From: Deltaproteobacteria bacterium
Lineage (GTDB): Bacteria > Myxococcota_A > UBA9160 > SMWR01
NCBI GenBank assembly: GCA_019313605.1
Contig: JAFDAW010000019.1
Location: forward strand, 1 to 31,004
Direction of reading: 5' to 3'
DNA length: 31,004 nt
This document shows positions 1 through 7,217 of this stretch, in pieces. Within the stretch, counting starts at the first letter, position 1; each line of letters starts with the position of its first letter. The notes under the pieces are model-generated. The model was not told the origin of the DNA. It did no database searches and saw only the letters and a program-made list of their open reading frames with translations. Position numbers and translations under genes: made by a program.

Positions 1-126
1 CGTCGTATGCGAAATCGAAAACGAAATCCGCTCCTCTTGCTCCACCACCATCCGACAGACCGTGGTCTTCCCGGTCCCCGAGGGTGCGGCCACCACGAAA
101 GGGATCCCCTGCTCGATCCCGTTCAT
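1..126 (-). CDS. gmk: Guanylate kinase, N-terminal part (runs off window)
   Basis: The 42 N-terminal codons are present and the gene continues beyond position 1. The product would phosphorylate GMP to GDP with ATP in the cytoplasm. The visible part holds a short lead-in followed by PFVVAAPSGTGKTTVCRMVV, the P-loop (GxxGxGKT/S) of the guanylate kinase family, in the usual place about 15 residues from the start. The ATG at 126-124 follows the remA stop by two bases and has a GAGGAG ribosome-binding site about 6 bases upstream. The yicC-remA-gmk order is a common arrangement and supports the call. Lid and GMP-binding regions lie outside the window, so integrity cannot be judged. Confidence 0.9.
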   Translation of the reverse strand, partial: MNGIEQGIPFVVAAPSGTGKTTVCRMVVEQEERISFSISHTT

Positions 127-128
127 GC

Positions 129-353
129 TCACTCCTCGCTCCCGAGAGGTCCCTCGTGGACAAAGCGCGCCGCAACGGTGTCTGGGTTGATGGCGGAGAG
201 AATCACGTGGTCGCTATCCGTGATGATGATGGATCGGGTGCGGCGACCCTGGGTGGCGTCGACCAGCTTGTTGCGGCTGGAAGCCTCCTCGCGCAGCCGC
301 TTCATCGGTGCCGATTGCGGAGAGACGATCGACACCACCCGGGCTGCGACCAC
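129..353 (-). CDS. remA: RemA/DUF370 family protein, 5' end damaged
   Basis: This is a small protein of the RemA (DUF370) family, known in Bacillus as a DNA-binding regulator of matrix genes; its role in Gram-negative bacteria is not established. Seen: IVSPQSAPMKRL, VDATQGRRTRSIIITDSDHVILS and a short acidic tail, all family hallmarks. Family members normally begin with M-x-x-x-x-I-N-I-G-Y-G-N. Here NIGYGNF is still readable upstream (374-354), but no ATG, GTG or TTG lies in frame before it, and the frame runs directly into the 3' end of yicC. The only conventional start left is the GTG at 353-351, which would drop about 12 conserved residues. Identification is firm; whether an intact protein is made is doubtful. 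Confidence 0.8.
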   Translation of the reverse strand: MVAARVVSIVSPQSAPMKRLREEASSRNKLVDATQGRRTRSIIITDSDHVILSAINPDTVAARFVHEGPLGSEE

Positions 354-1237
354 GAAATTGCCGTAGCCGATATTGAGCGCTCGAGCTCGGTCTTGAGCTC
401 CACGACATCGTGAGCGATCGGTGCGTCGCTGCCCTTGGAGCCGATCGTATTGGTCTCACGGCCAAATTCCTGCAGCAGGAATTCCAGCTGTCGACCCACG
501 GGGGCATCGACTCCCGCCGACTTCACGATCTCGCGAAACTGTTCGATATGACTGCGCAGGCGCACGATCTCCTCGGTCACGTCGAGGCGATCGGCTGCCA
601 TCACGATTTCCTGGTGGAGACGCGCCTCGTCGAGCAATCCGGTCTCCAACCGGAGTTGTTCGGTTCGCTTTCTCAAACGGTCGCGAACTATGTCACCCAC
701 CAGCTCGGATCGCTGCTCGATCGCGTTCGCAAGAGATTCCACCCGATCGAGTCGCGACATCAGATCCCGCTCGATCGCCTTTCCCTCCGAGGCCCGCATC
801 GCCACGAGTGCGTCGAGGGCCTGGTCGACGCCACCGAGCAGCACCTCGAGAAGCTCATCGAGCGGAAGCTCGGGCTCCGCCAGGCGCGCGACACCCGGAA
901 GCCCGATCAGTTTGTCGACCGTCAAAGAGCCTTCCACAGCGTCGATGTCAGCCAAATCGCGGGCGGCTCGACCGTACTCTTCAGCGACACCTCGATCGAC
1001 CTCCACACGAGCCGAAACGGAGCTGTCATCCGACGTCGTGAGGCTCAAATCGACCTTGCCGCGACTGATCCTCTGCTGGACCCGCGCCCGCAGGTCGGCC
1101 TCGCAGCTCGAAAGAATGCGCGGCACACGCACGCGCGCATCGAGGTGACGGTGATTCACGGACCGCACTTCGATGTCGAAGCCAAGCGATCCCAGGCGCA
1201 TGGATGCTCGACCGAATCCGGTCATACTCAAAATCAC
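302..1237 (-). CDS. yicC: YicC family protein (endoribonuclease-type), C-terminus replaced
   Basis: YicC family proteins are conserved in bacteria; the E. coli member has been described as an endoribonuclease affecting small RNA turnover. The N terminus (SMTGFGRA), the VNHRHLDARVRVPR segment and the C-terminal LEFLLQEFGRETNTIGSK and ELKTELER segments match the family. The start is taken as the GTG at 1237-1235, giving MILSMTGFGRA, preceded by an AGGGGAGGGG ribosome-binding site. Family proteins end about 9-10 residues after ELKxxxER with a sequence like VREQVQNIE. Here, from position 376, the frame instead reads 24 unrelated residues that are the remA start in another frame. A deletion across the yicC/remA junction is the simplest reading. 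Confidence 0.85.
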   Translation of the reverse strand: MILSMTGFGRASMRLGSLGFDIEVRSVNHRHLDARVRVPRILSSCEADLRARVQQRISRGKVDLSLTTSDDSSVSARVEVDRGVAEEYGRAARDLADIDAVEGSLTVDKLIGLPGVARLAEPELPLDELLEVLLGGVDQALDALVAMRASEGKAIERDLMSRLDRVESLANAIEQRSELVGDIVRDRLRKRTEQLRLETGLLDEARLHQEIVMAADRLDVTEEIVRLRSHIEQFREIVKSAGVDAPVGRQLEFLLQEFGRETNTIGSKGSDAPIAHDVVELKTELERSISATAISWSQPGWCRSSLRNRHR

Positions 1238-1329
1238 GACCCCTCCCCTGCGGTTCTGATGCTCGCTCCCGCGACCGCCCTCGAGCAGCCTCTGTCAACC
1301 CTGCGGCGTTGCGGCTTTCTCGTCTTGAA

Positions 1330-2433
1330 CTACCCCGCGCTCGCCTTCGCCGCAGCCGCGCGATCTGCCTCCGCGTCCGGTTGGCGCAAGCTCGCCTCTA
1401 ACCTATCCAGCAGCGGCCCTTCCTGCTCGACTTCCAGTTTGATGGATAGCACGCGCACATCTGCGCGGCCGATCCAGTCGGGATTGATCCGAATGGCGTC
1501 TTTTTCGGTGGTGATCCACAGCGGAGCGTTGCGATAGAGATACCGCACGTCTCTTGGGCCGTAGCGGTGGTGGTCCCTGAAGTTTCGCTCCGTGACGACC
1601 TGGGCACCGAGCTGCTCGACCGTGTTGCGCAGAGAGGCCGGGCGGGCGAGCCCCGAAATCAGGCCAACCGCCGCGCCGTTCAACACCTCGGGAGAGTCGC
1701 CTGCACCGCCTCTCAAGGGTCGGACAGAAACCGGCCTGCGGTGGGCTGCAAACGGGAAGCCCTCGGAACCGAAGCGCCCGAGATCTGCCGCATCTTTGCC
1801 GTGCAGCGGACCGTCGATCACACCCACAGCGTGCGCGCTACGCAACGCGCGAATCGGCTCACGAAGTGGGCCACAGGGCAACAACCAGCGATTGCCAAAA
1901 CCCGACTGACCGTCGATCGCAACGACATCCACGTCGCGCTCCAACGGGTGACACTGAAATCCGTCCTCGAGAACGAGAACCTCCGCGCCGAATGCCGAAG
2001 ATGCGCGCACGCCGACGTGAAAACGATCCCACCCCGTGAGCACCGGGATCCCCGGAGAGTGCGCGGCGAGAATCATCGCAGAGGCACCTGCAAGCTCGAC
2101 TCGACTCTTGACGTAGCGGCCGTCCGAGACGACGAGTACCGCATCGCGCCCGTGCCGCACCCGACCCATCCCACGCGCCGCCAATGCAACCCGGTGGCCG
2201 CGGCGATGCAGCGCATTCGCGATCCAGGCGGCGGTCAGGGTTGCGCCCTCGCACCCCCTCACGAGGCTGCCAGCACTGACGACGCGCATCGGAAGCGCTC
2301 TCGGATGCAGTGCACCGCGCGCGTAGAGCGCGCGGTGCAGCAGGGTGCCCGCACCGAAGAGTCCGGATACGGGAGCGAACGTAAATCGCGCCGCGGCCCG
2401 CCAAAGCGATTTTTCGCCCTCGTCGAGCCACAT
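1330..2433 (-). CDS. lpxK: LpxK-like protein with a degenerate kinase site
   Basis: It aligns along its length with LpxK, the inner-membrane kinase that phosphorylates the 4' position of the lipid A disaccharide. Family-like segments include an N-terminal hydrophobic stretch, VLEDGFQ (usually DDGFQ), FGNRWLLPCGPLREP, GLISGLARP, FRDHHRYG and TTEKDAIR. Key positions are altered. The Walker A segment GNLxxGGxGKTP is here GSLVRGCEGATL, with Ala at the lysine position (residue 64, codon near 2242). The GDEP segment holding a catalytic aspartate reads AGASA. The start is the ATG at 2433, with GAGGGA upstream; a TTG at 2448 is possible. It lies between skp and yicC. It may be an inactive or repurposed homologue; substitutions align without gaps, so a sequencing slip is unlikely. 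Confidence 0.8.
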   Translation of the reverse strand: MWLDEGEKSLWRAAARFTFAPVSGLFGAGTLLHRALYARGALHPRALPMRVVSAGSLVRGCEGATLTAAWIANALHRRGHRVALAARGMGRVRHGRDAVLVVSDGRYVKSRVELAGASAMILAAHSPGIPVLTGWDRFHVGVRASSAFGAEVLVLEDGFQCHPLERDVDVVAIDGQSGFGNRWLLPCGPLREPIRALRSAHAVGVIDGPLHGKDAADLGRFGSEGFPFAAHRRPVSVRPLRGGAGDSPEVLNGAAVGLISGLARPASLRNTVEQLGAQVVTERNFRDHHRYGPRDVRYLYRNAPLWITTEKDAIRINPDWIGRADVRVLSIKLEVEQEGPLLDRLEASLRQPDAEADRAAAAKASAG

Positions 2434-2525
2434 TTCCCGATCCCTCAACGTTCAGCCGTACTCGCGGCCGGCAGGCCGGCGATCCACCTCTAGGCGTGTT
2501 CGCGCCGGCCCGCGCCAAGCCCCGG

Positions 2526-3047
2526 CTATTTCTTGTTGTATTGGGTGATGATCAGATCGGTGATGTCGAGAGCTTCCCGGGTGTAGATCAGACCGGCGGC
2601 ACCCCGCTGAAAGATCACGGTGAATCCCTGGTCGCGGCCCGTTTCATTGATGATGTTCCGCAACTTGTTGAGCAGCGGTTCCTGAATCCGGAACTTGTCG
2701 ACCTTGAGCTGGCCTTCGATCTCCTTGACCTTGTTCTCGATCTGGTTTCGCACTTCCGCCATGTCGAGCTGCTTCTGGAAGAGGGACTCGTCGGAAAGAA
2801 CGAACTTCTTCGCCTTGAGGTCTTCATCCAGCGCCTGGTAGCGCTCGTAGAGCGGCGCAACCTGGGCCTCGGCCTCGCGTTGCTTGCGCGCCATCTCCTC
2901 TCGCGCGGCCTTGCCATCCTCGGTGGAACTGATCGCCTGATCGAGATCGACCACTCCGATCTTGATCGGTTCGTCCTGCGCTGCCGTCCCGACGACAAGC
3001 AGAGCAAGCGCCCCTAGTAAAACAATTGCGTTGTGAACTTTCATCAT
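2526..3047 (-). CDS. skp: OmpH/Skp family periplasmic chaperone
   Basis: A 173-residue protein with a signal peptide (Lys, then a run of Leu/Ala/Val, with likely cleavage after VGTAAQ) followed by IKIGVVDLDQAI, the start of the OmpH/Skp domain. The middle (about residues 45-125) is a charged alpha-helical, coiled-coil tentacle rich in Glu, Lys and Arg. The end, FTVIFQRGAAGLIYTREALDITDLII, is the typical C-terminal beta segment. Skp trimers hold unfolded outer-membrane proteins in the periplasm and hand them to BamA, which is encoded immediately upstream. The start ATG has GAGGAG before it; two adjacent ATG codons (3047, 3044) make the exact start uncertain by one residue. Confidence 0.92.
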   Translation of the reverse strand: MMKVHNAIVLLGALALLVVGTAAQDEPIKIGVVDLDQAISSTEDGKAAREEMARKQREAEAQVAPLYERYQALDEDLKAKKFVLSDESLFQKQLDMAEVRNQIENKVKEIEGQLKVDKFRIQEPLLNKLRNIINETGRDQGFTVIFQRGAAGLIYTREALDITDLIITQYNKK

Positions 3048-3091
3048 CTCGCTCCTCTCATCTTTGCGTGCGGCTCGAATGCGAATCGGGT

Positions 3092-6000
3092 TCAGAGGCC
3101 CCGGCCGCCCACGGAAAACTCGAATACCGGCGACTTATCCTGCGATGTGGGGTCCAGGGGAAATCCCAAAATGACCGCCAGCGGCCCGAAGGGTGAAAAC
3201 CACAATACACCAGCTCCCGTTCCCCACCGCCACTCCGTAAGATCGAACATGTTATCACCCTCTGCAAAGGCGTTTCCCGCGTCCAGGAAGAGGATCCCCT
3301 CGAGCCCCAGGGTATCTGAAATCGGGAACCGATACTCGATGCTCGAACTGATGAATTTGTTCCCACCGATCACATCGGTTTCGTCCAGATCAGCGAAATC
3401 GTCGATGTCCTTGGCGTCGATGTCGTTACATAGACCGTTCTTGTTCCCGCCGTTCACCCTCTCGCCCTTCGGCGCGCAGGCGCCGCCTCCGAGGCCAGGG
3501 ATGTAGCCCACCGGCTGAAACAGTGGGCCGAACACACCATCACCGAAGTCGTAGTAACGTTTCCGCAGCCTGGGGCGTCTGGGCCCGACCGAGCGGGCCT
3601 TGAACCCCCTCAACTGAAACTGGCCCAACCCCCCAAGAAAATACCGCTCGCTCAGCGGAAGGGTGCTTTTGGTGTCGATCTCGTCGAGAGAGCGCACCTG
3701 GTTGTCGCCGACAAGATCTGTGATTCCCGTAGGGATCTCCCAATCGAAGTCGGAGAGTTCGTTCAGCGAGAGCACGTACCCCACGCTGGTCCGAATCGAG
3801 AACGCCGACCGATCCAGCAGCCACGAGGGTGCGGGGATGTAGTAGCTGCCCCTCCCCTCGAGGCGCAGAAACTTGGTAAAACCACCCATGCCCGCAAATT
3901 CGACGGCACCGTTCAGCTCGTACCCGTCCGTGGGAGACATGCGGTCGTTGCGGTAGTCGGCCATGAAGTTGAGCCCGCCCGAGCTCGTGAGCTCCGATCC
4001 GCCGAGAATTTCGCGAAAAATGATTGCGGCGGTGTCGACGTTCGAGTTCTGGTCGATCTCCCGGCTCCGAATGCTGTATCGCGCAAAGACGCGGGCCCGA
4101 TGGTCCTCGGTCAGGGGGTGACCAAAAATGATTTCCCCACCCGTCTGGTCCTGCTCGAAATCCTCGAAGCGAACCGACGTGCGGAAGACCGTGGCGCTCA
4201 TGCTGAAGTTCGAATCCAGAAAGTAGGGATCCGAAAACTGTGCGTAGAGGCGCTGACTCTTGAAGCTCAGGTCAGCCGTCAGATTGAGCCCGTAGCCGCG
4301 GCCGAAGAGGTTGGTTTCCGAGAGCGAACCCGTCAGCACGAAAGAGTCCTGGGACGAGAAGCCCGCGCCAAAACTGAACGATCCCGTCGGACGTTCGACG
4401 ACCTCGACTTCGAGATCGATCTGCTGGGGGTCATCCGTGGGCTCCGGGCGCAACTCGACCTCTTCAAAGAAGCTGAGGCGCTGGAGTCTCGCCCGCGCGA
4501 TTTCGATGGATCTCGACGAGTAGAGTTGGCCCTCGACCAGCGGAACCTCGCGCCGGATCACCGAATCGACAGTCCGGGTGTTGCCCGAAATGCCAACCTC
4601 GCGAATGAAATAGAGCGGCCCCTTTTTGACCTGAAAAACGACGTCGACGGTGAGGTCTTCGTCCGATCGATCCATCAGCGGCGTCACGTCCGCCAGGAAG
4701 AAGCCGCGATCCGTGTAGTGGCGCTGTAGCCCTTCGACATCCTGCGTGAGAAACGAGCGGTTGAAGATGTCTCCTTGCTGGAGGCTCAGTTGTCCGCGCA
4801 GGCGTTCGAGATCGACGGTGTTGTCACCCTCGACATCGATCTCCCCGACGCGAAATTGATTTCCTTCGACAATCTCGACCGTTACGAACAGCCCGGTTTC
4901 TGTGGGTTCGACATCCGGATAACCCACCTCGACCTGGAGAAAACCGGCTTGGTGATACCGCTCTTCGATCAGGCGGAGATCCTGGACGAACAGCGGCTCC
5001 GAGAAGGTGCCGGATCGATCGAACCAGGAGGTCGCAAGCGACCAGAACTTCCAGGTCTTGGTCTTGAATCCCTGCTTGAGCTGGCTGTCGGAAAATGCTT
5101 CGTTGCCCTTGAACACGATTTCGCGCAGTTTGAGTTTTTCGTTTTCGACAACGATGAAGTCGACACTGATCGACGCTTCTCCGAGATCCGCGATTTCGTA
5201 GCTGACATCTGCCAGGTAATAACCCTGAGCGCGGTAGAGGCTCTCGATTCGCGAGCGGTTTTCGAACAGCAACGGGTAGTCGAGGGAGGATCCCGTCGTG
5301 AGCGTCAGGATGTCGCGAATGTCATCACTGTCCAGGTTCTCGTTGCCCGAAATCGAGATCTGACGAACCACCGGATACTCTTCGACTTCGAAAACTACGA
5401 TTAGACCCGAAGGTCCCAATTCGCGGAAAATCCGAACGTTGCTGAAAAATCCCAGCGAGTGAACGGCGGTGAGGTCTTTCGCGATCTGCTGGGGGCTGTA
5501 CCGGCTGCCCGGCTCGGTCCTGATCCGGGCCTTGATGGCGTCGGCTTCGATCCTGCGGTTACCCCGTACGCGAACCTCCGCCACCTGCTCGCCCGTGACC
5601 TGCTGCGATGTTGGCTCCGTCAGGATGCGTTGTGCCATCACGAGATTGAAACGAACGACGACGCCCTGAGGCCCGCGCTCGGTCTCGACCTCGGCGTCAG
5701 CCACCTCGGGTATGGCGCGCAGCAGGACCAGGTCATCGTGAATTGCAGCGGGGTCGTACCCCACCCCAGCCTGGGTCTGAAGCAGCGGGGCGAAATCCTT
5801 CATTGCGTTGGGCGGCCCGAGGATCTGGACTTCCGCAACGTTGGCGGGCTCGGCTCCGACGATCTGATTGAGGACCTGATCGGCCAATTCGTTGACGCGC
5901 TCCAGCAGTTCATCATCTCGCTGGGCGGTGAGCACGAAGGTATGGGATCGCAGGCCGATCGCGGCGGGCGTCACGCGAACGTCGAGACTGTAATGCCCCG

Positions 6001-6346
6001 CGAGTTCCGTGAGACTTCCACTCACGACCGTGTCGGCTCCGGCCCTCGTCGCGATGCCTCGCAGATCGGAGTCCGAGGCCTGGAGGCCCGCCTCCCCCAG
6101 CAAAGAGACGTCGATGACAGCGACCTCTCCTCGCGCTTCGAGGCGCGAGCGGATCAAATTGGAAATCGATTCTCCGAGGTAGTCGATGGATTTCGCACTG
6201 TGAACCCGAAAGGGAAGCACCGCGACGTTGTGCGATGGCTCGACCGCACCCGCGGCCACCGCCACCGCAAAAACAGCGGTGCAGAGCGCGAGCGACGTCG
6301 CGAAACGGATTCGAAATCGCTCCGCACAAGGTGCAGCGCGCAACAC
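3092..6346 (-). CDS. bamA: BamA outer-membrane protein assembly factor with TolB-like N-terminal domain
   Basis: A 1084-residue BamA. In order: signal peptide (1-33); a domain beginning VAVLPFRVHSA with GESISNLIRSRLEARG and GADTVVSGSL (about 38-165), resembling TolB-N/FlgO-like domains; a degenerate POTRA-like unit (about 168-240); five clear POTRA domains (about 258-655), each with a GN-type turn and an F/Y-A/S-x-V motif; then the 16-strand barrel, with FSQDPYF-like and QLRGF (loop 6) signatures. E. coli BamA has about 800 residues, so the N-terminal extension explains most of the excess. Loop 6 is followed by a long insertion with two cysteines (about residues 945-1000). It folds outer-membrane proteins. 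The start is a TTG at 6346 with GGAGGT upstream. Confidence 0.93.
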   Translation of the reverse strand: MLRAAPCAERFRIRFATSLALCTAVFAVAVAAGAVEPSHNVAVLPFRVHSAKSIDYLGESISNLIRSRLEARGEVAVIDVSLLGEAGLQASDSDLRGIATRAGADTVVSGSLTELAGHYSLDVRVTPAAIGLRSHTFVLTAQRDDELLERVNELADQVLNQIVGAEPANVAEVQILGPPNAMKDFAPLLQTQAGVGYDPAAIHDDLVLLRAIPEVADAEVETERGPQGVVVRFNLVMAQRILTEPTSQQVTGEQVAEVRVRGNRRIEADAIKARIRTEPGSRYSPQQIAKDLTAVHSLGFFSNVRIFRELGPSGLIVVFEVEEYPVVRQISISGNENLDSDDIRDILTLTTGSSLDYPLLFENRSRIESLYRAQGYYLADVSYEIADLGEASISVDFIVVENEKLKLREIVFKGNEAFSDSQLKQGFKTKTWKFWSLATSWFDRSGTFSEPLFVQDLRLIEERYHQAGFLQVEVGYPDVEPTETGLFVTVEIVEGNQFRVGEIDVEGDNTVDLERLRGQLSLQQGDIFNRSFLTQDVEGLQRHYTDRGFFLADVTPLMDRSDEDLTVDVVFQVKKGPLYFIREVGISGNTRTVDSVIRREVPLVEGQLYSSRSIEIARARLQRLSFFEEVELRPEPTDDPQQIDLEVEVVERPTGSFSFGAGFSSQDSFVLTGSLSETNLFGRGYGLNLTADLSFKSQRLYAQFSDPYFLDSNFSMSATVFRTSVRFEDFEQDQTGGEIIFGHPLTEDHRARVFARYSIRSREIDQNSNVDTAAIIFREILGGSELTSSGGLNFMADYRNDRMSPTDGYELNGAVEFAGMGGFTKFLRLEGRGSYYIPAPSWLLDRSAFSIRTSVGYVLSLNELSDFDWEIPTGITDLVGDNQVRSLDEIDTKSTLPLSERYFLGGLGQFQLRGFKARSVGPRRPRLRKRYYDFGDGVFGPLFQPVGYIPGLGGGACAPKGERVNGGNKNGLCNDIDAKDIDDFADLDETDVIGGNKFISSSIEYRFPISDTLGLEGILFLDAGNAFAEGDNMFDLTEWRWGTGAGVLWFSPFGPLAVILGFPLDPTSQDKSPVFEFSVGGRGL

Positions 6347-6439
6347 CTACCTCCAGCCGCAGCGGGAATTCGGGAACCGGAAGTGGATCGCCTTTTGGGG
6401 GAACGGTGCGGTCCGGGCCCCATCACTCAGACCGCCGGG

Positions 6440-6468
6440 AGTCTAGTCGTCTCCGAACGGAGTGACAA
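6440..6468 (-). promoter_or_regulatory. Predicted sigma70-like promoter for bamA
   Basis: On the minus strand the -35 box is TTGTCA (6468-6463, 5 of 6 matches to consensus), the spacer is exactly 17 bases, and the -10 box is TAGACT (6445-6440, 4 of 6). It lies about 95 bases before the bamA start, in the only sizeable gap (160 bases) of the lnt-to-gmk block. The spacer contains CTCCGTTCGGAG, a perfect inverted repeat, which could be an operator; no regulator is identified. Confidence 0.55.
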
Positions 6469-6487
6469 GCCCGCCGCGATTGGATTT

Positions 6488-6505
6488 CCTCTGATTTATC
6501 AGAGG
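6488..6505 (-). terminator. Hairpin just after the lolD stop (weak terminator candidate)
   Basis: A perfect 7-bp stem CCTCTGA/TCAGAGG with a 4-base loop begins one base after the lolD TAA. On the minus strand it is followed by AAATCC, not a T-run, so intrinsic termination would be weak. It separates lolD from the bamA promoter and might instead protect the 3' end of the lolCD mRNA. Confidence 0.4.
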
Positions 6506-6506
6506 G

Positions 6507-7217
6507 TTATGACGAAATCGGCGCGTCGGTGAAGTGCTCGGCACTCTCCACGAAGCCGTCCGACAAAACCAGCTTTCGGCCGAGCCGGGTGGCGATCTCC
6601 GGGCTGTGGGTCACCACGACCAATCCGCTCTGATGGGTGCGGTTGAGTTCCAGCAGCAGATCGAGCACCTGGTCGCCCGTCTTGGGATCCAGATTTCCCG
6701 TCGGTTCGTCGGCGAGTAGCAGTGCGGGCTCTCGCACCACCGCGCGGGCCACGGCCACGCGCTGCCGTTCGCCACCCGAGAGTTTGCCCACCGGATGCTC
6801 GACGCGGTGCGACAGACCCACTTCCCCGAGCAAGGCGATCGCCCGATCCCGCAGCGGCTCGAGGGGTTCGTTCGCGATCAGTCCGGGCATCATCACGTTC
6901 TCGAGCGCGTTGAATTCGGGAAGCAGGTGGTGGAATTGAAAGATGAAGCCGAGGCAGTCGCTTCGGAAGCGCGCGAGTTCGTCGCTCGAGTTCGCAAACA
7001 GATCCTCGCCGCGAAACTCGACGCTTCCCGAAGTCGGGTGATCGAGCGCTCCGAGGATGTGGAGCAATGTTGATTTTCCCACACCGGAACTACCGACGAT
7101 CGCCAGACATTCGCCGGGATGGATCTCGAAGTCGAGTCCGCGCAGCACCTCGATCGTTCCGTCACCGGTCTCGAACGACTTGCACAGCCCGCTGACGCGA
7201 ATGAGCGGCTCACTCAT
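6507..7217 (-). CDS. lolD: LolD, ATPase of the lipoprotein-releasing ABC transporter
   Basis: A 236-residue ABC ATPase. Visible motifs: Walker A GSSGVGKST, Q-loop in FIFQFHHLLPEFNALENV, signature LSGGERQR, Walker B ALLLADEPTGNLD and the switch histidine in VVTHS. The LLPEFxALENV segment is typical of LolD. With LolC/E it extracts lipoproteins from the inner membrane for delivery to LolA. The ATG at 7217 starts MSEPLIRV; the frame is open further upstream but enters lolC. Start and lolC stop overlap by 8 bases (ATGAGTGA), so translation is probably coupled. The length is typical. Confidence 0.95.
   Translation of the reverse strand: MSEPLIRVSGLCKSFETGDGTIEVLRGLDFEIHPGECLAIVGSSGVGKSTLLHILGALDHPTSGSVEFRGEDLFANSSDELARFRSDCLGFIFQFHHLLPEFNALENVMMPGLIANEPLEPLRDRAIALLGEVGLSHRVEHPVGKLSGGERQRVAVARAVVREPALLLADEPTGNLDPKTGDQVLDLLLELNRTHQSGLVVVTHSPEIATRLGRKLVLSDGFVESAEHFTDAPISS

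Noticed and set aside
1264..1298. TTGACA (minus strand, 1298-1293) upstream of yicC as a -35 box
   Set aside because: No acceptable -10 box lies 16-18 bases downstream, so it is probably a chance match.
2467..2480. GCCGGC-AG-GCCGGC between skp and lpxK as a terminator
   Set aside because: The arms are short self-palindromes in a GC-rich context with no T-run on either strand.
5459..6532. A 357-codon plus-strand open frame opposite bamA
   Set aside because: It is antisense to a clear BamA N terminus and shows no recognisable domain; long antisense frames are expected at this GC content.
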